The notes under the pieces were generated by a model that saw only the letters and a program-made list of their open reading frames with translations, made no database searches and was not told the origin of the DNA. Below are positions 57,033-64,000 of a stretch of 64,000 nucleotides of DNA, in pieces. The translations under genes were made by a program, and so were the position numbers. Every line of letters begins with the position of its first letter. Within the stretch, counting starts at the first letter, position 1. Where the stretch lies: the NCBI GenBank assembly GCA_012934845.2, contig WNNJ02003308.1, positions 1 to 64,000 of the forward strand. The letters run 5' to 3'. The DNA is from Pomphorhynchus laevis (Eukaryota; Acanthocephala; Palaeacanthocephala; Echinorhynchida; Pomphorhynchidae).

Positions 57033-57847
57033 CGCACGAATGGTCGCTGACGAACTACTCGAAAATTTCTTATCATTAGATCAGTCTCTCCATTCGATCT
57101 TCTAAATGCTAGACTAGCACGAGCATTATTAAGCAACAATCTTTCCTCAACCGAGAGATCTTTAAAAATTTTTGTCGTCTTACCTTTCAAGCGATAACCT
57201 CTAGCTAAAACTGCTCTTGTATTATCTGCAGAATCAAATACTACTTTAAGTAATCGTGGTTTATGTTGTGCTTTTTTACCAAGACGAAATAAGCTTTTGA
57301 CATTGAGACTACGCGCAATATCCTCTTCACCCTGAACGAATATATCCGAAAAGACCTTACGAATAGAAACTACGTCATCATCCACACGGGTCTGAACGTT
57401 GTCTGCAGAAGATTCAGTGATGTTAGCAAAAATTACGCAATTATTTCTGTTTCTAGCACGATTCCTAATATTGATAATTTCAACAAATGTCTTATCTGTC
57501 AAATCCTTGGATTTCAGTTCATTTTCATTTCCGACTGCCACATCATTGCACACTCTATCATCGTCTCTTGTCTGCGTTCTACTTAAAGGCTGCTTCAATA
57601 CATTCTTTGGTCGAACAGGAGTAGAAATCAATATATTGTGGTTCTTAGGACTGTGTTCCGCGAATATGTCAGATAAAGGTGAAGGACATTTAGGAATATT
57701 CTCAGGTGTAACTGTATCCTTGTCGTTTGCCATCACAGTGCTGTCATTGATATTTCTTCTTTGTTTATACACCGTCCGTGAATGTTTATGCCCTCGTGTC
57801 CAAATGCGAGTCGAACTTGAATGATGATAATGCGTGAATAATGCCAT
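57026..57847 (-). CDS. LINE D ORF1 protein
   Basis: This intact 273-codon frame runs from ATG 57847 to TGA 57026. The N-terminal half is basic and Ser/Asn-rich. A central NRNNCVIFANITES block precedes the C-terminal domain: LFRLGKKAQHKPRLLKVVF, NTRAVLARGYRLKG, TKIFKDLSVEERLL, RRSNGETDLMIRNF and RPFVRW. That pattern is shared with ORF1 of LINEs A and B2 and with CR1-like ORF1 proteins, which bind element RNA. No PHD-like finger is seen. The stop overlaps the proposed ORF2 start (TTGGTGA). Confidence 0.85.
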   Translation of the reverse strand: MALFTHYHHSSSTRIWTRGHKHSRTVYKQRRNINDSTVMANDKDTVTPENIPKCPSPLSDIFAEHSPKNHNILISTPVRPKNVLKQPLSRTQTRDDDRVCNDVAVGNENELKSKDLTDKTFVEIINIRNRARNRNNCVIFANITESSADNVQTRVDDDVVSIRKVFSDIFVQGEEDIARSLNVKSLFRLGKKAQHKPRLLKVVFDSADNTRAVLARGYRLKGKTTKIFKDLSVEERLLLNNARASLAFRRSNGETDLMIRNFRVVRQRPFVRW

Positions 57848-57884
57848 TTGTTGTACCGCATATAAATTTTTTTTGTTTAGATCT

Positions 57885-58226
57885 GGTGAATTCTATCCAT
57901 ATTTGGAACATATGGCATCCCTAAATTCATAAGAATGGAGATGAAAGTTATCAACGGCTAGAGGAAGCGCACTTAGCCATGATGAAGCGCAATTCTGAGT
58001 AGCATGGTTAATTGCATTTAATACTGCTTGTTGAGCCCTTTGTTTGACCTCAATTAAACGGTTCTTGTAAACATTAATTGACAAGAAATACTTTTTATAA
58101 CATCTGATTGTACTTGTCGCAGAGTTTCTCCTGTATATTCAGAATCATAAGTATCACAGATTAGTTGTGCATTTTCATACTCCAATATGGATGCGAAAAT
58201 TGGGTCTAATACGCCTAAACCTCCTA
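57885..58226 (-). mobile_element. REL element copy F, part 3' of the pogo insertion
   Basis: The minus-strand reading GGLGVLDPIFASILEYENAQL is followed, after frame changes, by NCASSWLSALPL and EFRDAICSKYG. It continues the copy F frame from 60187 once the pogo element is removed. The nuclease end is missing where LINE D begins. Confidence 0.8.
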
Positions 58227-60184
58227 CTGTCTTTCCTCGAAAATAAGAAAGAAAAAAAACGCATTTTCTTATAATCACGAATATCTCTAAAATTCTTGTA
58301 AATAAGAAAGTTTCTTTATCTCGAAAATAAGAAAGTAATGAAAAAGTAAAAATCAATTTTTTTAATAAATAAGTGTTTTTAAATTTCAAGATAGTATGCT
58401 CCGTTTCTTCATCTACTTTGCCATATTTAAAACTATTTTCATTCGGATTTGTATCGTAACAAAGATTTATGACGATATTATACACAATAGATGCTGTGTA
58501 TATTTCAAGTTCTGTGGCGGCGCATCCAGGTTTATTCATTTCTTTTAGATACTCTTCATCATATATATCTTGTACATCTTCTATTTTTTTATTCCTTGAA
58601 CTATATCATCTCTGACATCAAGATGCTTGTTGAAAGTATCGTATAGGACATAAGATATAATCTTAAAAAAAATTGCCGTCTTGACCTACAAACATCCATT
58701 GATCAAAATTGATCATTAGTTCGATCTGATCGTCGTTTTTTAAACTAATGATTTCGTGTTCATTGATTTCTTGCCATGTTAACAATTTCTTAAGTGGTTC
58801 GTGTAGATTATCTATATTAAAATGATCTCCCAGAACCCCACAGATCTCGAAGCTTTTCGTTATCATATTTGAGTCGATTTTTTTTGGTAAAATCGTTACA
58901 TATATCAGTAACCAGTCTATAAGAAGGTCTTTTCACATTTCCTGCTTTAGTTCGGTTCTGTTCGTCTTCGATTGCTTCTGCCATCCATTCATTAATTCTG
59001 TCTCCATAGTATTGTTGGAATGATCGATTTATCGAAACATCTAACATTTGTAACAAAGGGGTCATCCCTTTTGGTACAAAGATAATAAATGCATTATACT
59101 TTATATATTTATCAGCTAGCTTCAAGTGTGCAGAAAATGAATCAATGGTAACCAACACTGGCTCTCTAGCGAATCTAGTTTCCCATCTCGATAGAATATA
59201 TTTCTCAAAAAAAGAGCATGTAAGTTCTTCACTCCACATACCAGTCTTGTTTACATCTACAAATACATTCTTATTCGTATCTGTAGGCTTTTTTAAGTTA
59301 GAAAAAAGGCAATGGCTTCCGACAAACCTTCCATCAGCTGAAATTATTGGCGTATAAGTAAATCGCGCATGTGATGTAGAAGCTTTAGATAGTAGCACGT
59401 TTTTAGAACCCTTAACAGTTAGTGTCTTACTGTTTTCCTGCTCAAAATATCTAGGAACCTGATCAAAGTTCAATATATTCTTTGACTTGATATTGTGATT
59501 CTTTATTAAGTCTCGTGCTGTGTTTATGAATTCAATTGCCAAAGATTTTGCGTTTTTGGGTATGAATCTACATGATGTTTGTGCACGACAAACTAGATTG
59601 TTTCTTTTTTAAAATTGATAATAAAACCATCAGAGGATTTAAAGTCACAAATTTGTGGGTCTTTAGCCATATTTGATGCTTTGAGTTTCAAATATTTATC
59701 CTTTACAACTAATCCCTTAGAATTCATAGTGAGAACCCAATTGTAAAGATTCTTGTCAATCTCCAAAAACGGTGTATTTCTTCCTGATTTGCCTACCTTC
59801 CTTCTCTTGATTATCAAAAGAGAATTGTCAGATAATATATCAAGCATTTCGTTTTTCTTGTTCACCCACGTGTACAGCATTTTTTCTGATATTGAGTATT
59901 TTTCTGGCAATCTCTGCCTGCTTCTTCAAAGATCCATCTTCATTTCTCGACTCAAAGTCTCTTACCACATCAAGCTTAAACTTAATAGTATAGCTTTTTC
60001 TTGTAGATTGGTTGAAAATATATTTTGTCATATGGGGTAAAAAAATCGTATAAATAGAAAAAAATCTCGAAAATAAGAAAGAACTTTACATTCGAAAATA
60101 AGAAAGAAACTTTCTTATTTTCGAGATTAAGAAACTTTCTTATTTTCGAGATTAAGAAACTTTCTTTTTTTCGAGGGAAGACAG
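58227..60184 (-). mobile_element. pogo/Tigger-like DNA transposon nested in REL copy F
   Basis: The 1958-bp element is flanked by TA (58225-58226 and 60185-60186), the target duplication of the Tc1/mariner superfamily. Terminal inverted repeats start CTGTCTTTCCTCGAAAATAA (left) and CTGTCTTCCCTCGAAAAAAA (right, complement). Subterminal copies of CGAAAATAAGAAAG occur about three times on the left and four on the right, as candidate transposase-binding sites. Precise removal restores the copy F reading (HLKLL-GGLGV). Confidence 0.92.
58817..60031 (-). pseudogene. pogo-like transposase remnant
   Basis: The N-terminus MTKYIFNQSTRKSYTIKFKLDVV starts a CENP-B/Psq-type helix-turn-helix. After a frameshift near 59890 the second helix-turn-helix (SGRNTPFLEIDKNLYNWVL...SDGFIINF) reads in 59910-59593. 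The DDE domain is in 59542-58817: ILNFDQVP (first Asp), TYTPIISADGRFV, VTIDSFSAH (second Asp) and TPLLQMLDVSINRSFQQYY (third Asp). There are 33 residues between the second and third Asp, in the pogo range. A stop or frame change near 59590 separates the two last frames. All three catalytic Asp residues are kept. Confidence 0.88.
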
Positions 60185-61690
60185 TAGTTTAAGATGTGAG
60201 GTCAATATTGTCCACCAATCAGGATTCAAGGTTCGACTTATTAAATATGGTAAAAGCTTGTCTTTTAGTATGGTCAACAACGTTGACAAATGCACGCATT
60301 CAAATGTTGTATTTCTGAAAAAGTGAGTCCATTTCCATTGTACTGATTTTGTAAGACCGATATAATATACATGTGGATCAACTTTGACTATTTATACTAA
60401 ACGATCAAGTAGACGAGTCCAACTTTGAGATTTATCAAGTGCAAACGTATCTACATACTCGGTAGTGCCTGTAGGAATGCCAAGTATCATAATACCATCC
60501 AATGATATTTCAATTTCTTTCAATGGGCATGTTTGCTTCATTTCAGATGGATGAGTAAGCAGTTGTGTTTTCTTAGCGTTAACGAAATATCCATATTGAG
60601 GTCCACCGCTTTTTAATACATTCCATACTATAGTTAACTCGTCAATAGTACCGACAAAGTTCGCATCATCCGCAAACCAAACTTGTGTGATGCTGGGAAC
60701 ACTGTTTTTAATTTTGTTGATCAACGGAAGTGATGCCATGGAGAAAGCCGCCATAGCTAAGGGTCCCCTTGTGTGAACCCCTCTCGAGAAAATATGCTTG
60801 TACCGCCAAGCACTAGTTGAGCGTCGGTTCTGTAAGTGTTTGCAAGAACACAAGCCAACGAAGGACAAATGTATTGTATATTGTGAATAGCAGCTTGTCG
60901 ATTTAAAGAGTTAAATGCGTTAGAAGCATCCACGGCAAGAACACAACGTTGTTTATTCGACATAAATGCGGATTTGATGGAATGAATAGCAAACTCAATT
61001 CCGCCACGTTGTGATGCTGCCAATTGACTCTTTCCAGCCACGTCTTGCAAGTCGAATTTTACCACTTCAAGTATGGCTTTACATATTATGCGTCTCGTAA
61101 CTTCACACACTCCTATCGGTCTTATGCCCCAGATTTCTTCGGGATAGCGACAAGCCTACATGTCGTAAACGCATCAAGAACACCAGGAGGAATTTTATCA
61201 GTAGTTAATCGAATTGTGAATTCAGTCAAAGCCCTGGCAAGGTTACGTGAATGATTTCCGAAGCCTGTGAGCATGAATTTCCATAGACTCGAATCACATC
61301 CTGACGGTCCTGCACTTCCGTTAGTCTTTTTACAAGCTTTGATAATAGCGTCTTCGTCAATTTGCGTGAAGCGTACATAGTGATGTGTGATTGCTCCATG
61401 AATTGGTGATGACAGAAGAGAATCAGGATGTGGATTTTCTGGGATAGAGTGTAGATTTTCAAGCACTTCTTTGACAGATGAAGATCCCACCATAACATTA
61501 GGGCCTAGCGGACCTGACGAATCATTTTTATCAAGAATCGCGGAACTTGCAGCAACTTTCCCTCGTAACATTAGTCTAACATAATTCTTTTTCCAATCCG
61601 TCATATGTGAATTTTTTCTAGGTTCACTAAATGCTACTTGTATGTAATTGGCCTCGTCAATTATGTGCTGCCGCTTATACACCTCAGCAT
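60185..61690 (-). mobile_element. REL element copy F, part 5' of the pogo insertion
   Basis: This minus-strand remnant lacks the N-terminal cysteine cluster. The frame 61682-61122 has WKKNYVRLMLRGKV, SAGPSGCDSSLWKFML and CRLVAIPKKSG. The frame 61110-60757 has VTRRIICKAI, LAVDASNAFNSLNR (motif A) and GFTQGDP (motif B). The frame 60868-60392 has LAMAAFSMASLPL and VWFADDANFVG (motif C as FADD). It then runs to WWTILTSHLK at the pogo junction. Frameshifts lie near 61115 and 60765, with decay after 60392. Confidence 0.85.
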
Positions 61691-61699
61691 TTGCATTTA

Positions 61700-62668
61700 T
61701 ACAGCTGCTAATTTGCGCGCGGTTTCGTTTGTGTTATATCGCACAATTTTGTCCACGCACAGTTGATCTTCCTAGTGATCTCAACTGCAATCGATCTGCG
61801 CTTAGGATAACTGTCATAAGATTTAGGTGTTGGCCGTATTTTTCCAGTTGATCTTTCCACGCACAGACATGTAGTTTCAATTTCTTTCTATCTTGGTATG
61901 CCACCATTACATCATCAGCGTACAGGATAGTGCATGGAACAGGTCATTGTAGGTTACTAGTGATTTCGTTCATGACCAGGATGAATATGATGGTTGAAAA
62001 CATCATGAAACAGGTCCTTGGTGTACTCTTACACTTATTTGGAATGACTGTGACAGTTTAGCGGCGGATTTCACTTTACTCACTGAGTGAATGTATAGGA
62101 TCTTTACCCACTCAACCACCACCTCTGGCACATTATGTCGTCTTAGTGCGAGCAGATAACGTTCCTGGGCACTCAATCGAACGCCTTTTCGAGGTAAAGA
62201 ACGAAGTAATATGCAGTGGCTTGAGCTTTTCGCGGTGTTTTTCCATAAACTGCCTTAATACGTGAATGGCGTCTATCGTGCCGCATGCCTTCACAAATGC
62301 AGTTTGGTTTACTGTAATCTCCACAATAAGCCAAAGTCTTCACACGATTACCTTCTCCAGAATCTTCATTGTGTGTGATAATAGTTTTACCGAGCGGCAG
62401 TTTGAGCAATTTGCGGGACTTCCCTTATGCTTCCAAATCGGCAGTCACACTCTCTGTCCAGTCACGAAGTATTTGTCTTTCCCGCGATACCCTGTTTAAG
62501 AACGCTGTGAGTCATTTTACTGGTTGCCAGCATGACGACTTCCACAATTATGATGGTATGTCGTCTTTGACTGTAGCTTTTCCGGGTTGTAAGTTATTTT
62601 GGGCTGCCGTAACTTCTTCCTTATTGATTTCCTCCATTGTAGCGAGAACATGGTTGATACAGGGAATC
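61700..62668 (-). mobile_element. RTE-clade LINE fragment (reverse transcriptase)
   Basis: Minus-strand frames show RTE-type RT motifs in order: EEINKEEVTAAQNNLQPGKA (62640-62580), IPS.LWKSS, TIITHNEDSGEG (62390-62350), TAFVKACGTIDAIHVLRQF with KHREKLKPLHI (62300-62210), YFVLYLEKAFD (62200-62175), FILVMNEITSNLQ (about 61990-61950) and LYADDVMVAYQDRKKLKLHV (61925-61865). The block order and spacing, including N-Q-x-x-F-V-x-G/A-C-G-T-x-D-A-I-H, are diagnostic of RTE/BovB-like elements. Many stops and frame breaks; both ends are missing. Confidence 0.8.
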
Positions 62669-63180
62669 GATTTATGAGAAAATTTAATTGCGCTGATAAT
62701 CTCGTAGTGTTTCTTATGAATATTTTTGATCAGTCAAAATGCGATCATAATGACGAAGTAGTCCGCTTTGATAATGTAAATCCGCAATATGTCACCATTA
62801 CAATCCTAGGACAAGAGCAAGTTATATCCGCGGACAAATTAGCAAGCAATGTTTTCTACTGATATTTATAAGAACGACATTACAACGAGGTTAAATCAAC
62901 GAATCCACGCAACCGAGATCCGATAGTACAGATAGCAATAATGCCTTAATGTGTGAAAGTTGAAAAAAATGTTGTGTCTCGAACCTATTGACGATCAATG
63001 TATTAATGAACGAATGAAGAGCAACTTGTGTCTGACACGACGTCTAAACTTATGTCCACGCAATGTAAGTCAACTCGACACCATCCTATTCGACAACTCC
63101 AAAAGCTTTGATATCTGCGAGACTACGACTGATTTCATTGCACAGTCTAAGGAATTAAAACTTAAAGTTCAATGAGCAGG
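62669..63180 (+). other. Decayed coding-like remnant, unidentified
   Basis: Two short plus-strand frames (62674-62862, ending ILGQEQVISADKLASNVFY; 62960-63175, with CLEPIDDQCINERMKS...LTRRLNLCPRN) have protein-like composition. They are in different frames and separated by stops. They may be remains of a host gene or of an unrecognised element. No domain is identified. Confidence 0.3.
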
Positions 63181-63422
63181 AAAAATTTTATAAAAGGATT
63201 TGTCTATAGTCTATATTAGTGTAACCTATAATATAAACCTTTGCTATCTGATTTCAGTTGTCAAAAACCTTAATACGTAGAATCTATTAAACATAAACTC
63301 ATTTACTCTATTACTACAATAACTAAAGAAATTTTCGAACTTGATTTTTGCTATAAATTTTAAAGGGTTAAGTCTAGCTAAACTAAAGCATATTGTACGT
63401 GCAACCAATTATCCAATGAATT
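63181..63422. other. Intergenic, nothing recognised
   Basis: AT-rich sequence without a coding frame, repeat or RNA motif that I can support. Confidence 0.4.
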
Positions 63423-63590
63423 AAATCAGCTAACTGAGTCTACGTATTGAATATAATTATAAAATAAACAAAACATAATAATGCTAAATCAAAATTTAAT
63501 AATTAAATAATAAAATTAATAATTGTTTTTAGATTTTCTATAATTTAAATCAAGTTAAAATAAAAAATTGAAATTTAAAATACAGAGTAT
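63423..63590 (-). mobile_element. PLE 3'-end fragment
   Basis: About 168 bp starts at the PLE end motif (AAATCAGCTAACTGAGTC) and is nearly identical to 1632-1800, including the A-to-T-rich middle. It is a second very short PLE end copy, which supports strong 5' truncation at insertion. Confidence 0.85.
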
Positions 63591-63785
63591 TTCATTATTA
63601 TAGAAATAATAATCTTTTATTTTGCTCTTCCGAACAGCGATAATGAACAATACAGATGAAAATATGCTTCTTTCTGCCTTGTTTTAATCGATGCTACTAA
63701 ATTTTTTAAAAGCTTTATTTTGTTTTATTGGATTTTGCTTATTTTAAAAATGATTTGGTGTATATTATAGATCTTTTAATTTTAT

Positions 63786-64000
63786 ATGGAAACCGATTTT
63801 ATGGAACAAGTCATTGAACTAACAACTGAAGAAAAGGTATATTTATTTGCTTAAAGAAAAGGCTTTATTTGCATTATAATTGTTAGAAGATTGATAATGC
63901 TGATTTTTTGGAATTTTGGAGAAATATAAGTAAATCAGAAATTTAATTTTTTTGGCTAGTTACTGCTACTAGATTAGAGCATCACCAGAAAAGTCATCGC
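63786..64000 (+). CDS. 5' end of a host gene with tiny introns, product unknown
   Basis: Predicted exon 1 is 63786-63836 (METDFMEQVIELTTEEK). It is followed by a 50-bp intron (GTATAT...GTTAG, 63837-63886), exon 2 at 63887-63929 (KIDNADFLEFWRNI) and a 30-bp intron (GTAAAT...GGCTAG, 63930-63959). Exon 3 starts at 63960 (TATRLEHHQKSHR) and runs off the window. Phases match at both junctions, and both introns have GT-AG ends with pyrimidine-rich acceptors. Without splicing the frame closes within 8 codons. The protein is not recognised. Very short 5' introns are reported for flatworms such as schistosomes. Confidence 0.5.

Larger units (their letters stand above)
53996..57880 (-). mobile_element. 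LINE D (CR1/jockey-type), near full-length
   Basis: This 3.9-kb minus-strand LINE has two overlapping ORFs, the youngest-looking LINE here. The 3' end reads CAGCCTTATGGCTACGACCT then GTATTAATAATAATA, that is an AGCC/GGCT hairpin plus a short AATAAT tail. It lies between REL copy E and REL copy F. It probably inserted into copy F, because F breaks off at about 57885 just upstream of the D 5' end. Confidence 0.9.

Noticed and set aside
1-64000. Retroviral, LTR-retrotransposon or Polinton sequences
   Set aside because: No LTR pair, Gag, protease, integrase, capsid or envelope motif was seen; the RTs present all belong to non-LTR or Penelope-like types.

Overview
This is an AT-rich eukaryotic window, almost certainly from an invertebrate animal. 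It is dominated by retroelements nested in one another, plus one large satellite array. Only two stretches look like host genes: an intact single-exon DNAJC17-like J-protein (34169-34906, +), and the 5' end of an unidentified gene with predicted 50-bp and 30-bp introns at the right edge (63786 to the window end). No rRNA, tRNA, CRISPR, retroviral or Polinton sequence was recognised. The element mix (Penelope-like elements, CR1/jockey-type LINEs, an RTE fragment, a pogo-like transposon, hammerhead-bearing satellite) fits several invertebrate phyla. Flatworm-like hints are the ribozyme satellite and the tiny 5' introns, but the phylum is unresolved.

Layout. 1-4412: a Penelope-like element (PLE) split by a 3.2-kb jockey/CR1-type LINE (B1), which itself carries a short PLE end. 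4640-12487: LINE B2, split at a 6-bp target duplication by a full-length LINE of another family (A1). 12488-15830: LINE C in reverse, containing one isolated satellite unit. 15832-22000: about 17 head-to-tail units of a ~350-bp satellite. 22376-28965: one reverse-strand element with a cysteine-rich N-terminus, RT and restriction-like endonuclease (called REL here), broken by a foldback element that holds another PLE, and by a 720-bp insert of unknown origin. 29845-33824: LINE A2. 33825-35113: the DNAJC17 locus. 35114-41460: a LINE tail, REL copy B, LINE A3, LINE/PLE mosaics and LINE B3. 41470-53995: REL copies C, D and E, with a near-complete PLE inside D. 53996-57880: LINE D, the best-preserved LINE. 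57885-61690: REL copy F, interrupted exactly at a TA by a pogo-like transposon. 61700-62668: an RTE-clade fragment. The rest is decayed or intergenic DNA, a PLE end and the edge gene.

Main observation. Each satellite unit carries the core of a type I hammerhead ribozyme: CTGATGA, a 5-bp stem II, GAAAC, a 4-bp stem III closed by a TACG loop, the cleavage triplet GTC, and a 6-bp stem I. Seven units keep all core bases and pairs; others have lost core residues. The array is therefore a strong candidate for an animal retrozyme-like satellite able to give ~350-nt self-cleaved RNAs. A solitary intact unit inside LINE C, flanked by a 44-bp duplicated scrap of that LINE, suggests that units move.

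The second theme is the REL family, with seven copies or pieces in 64 kb. It has an eight-cysteine N-terminal motif, an RT with DAxNAFN, QGDP and YADD motifs, and a C-terminal HxxxC / RHN / RLD...DV nuclease-like region. Several insertions can be dated relative to each other because removing the inserted element restores an open reading frame exactly.
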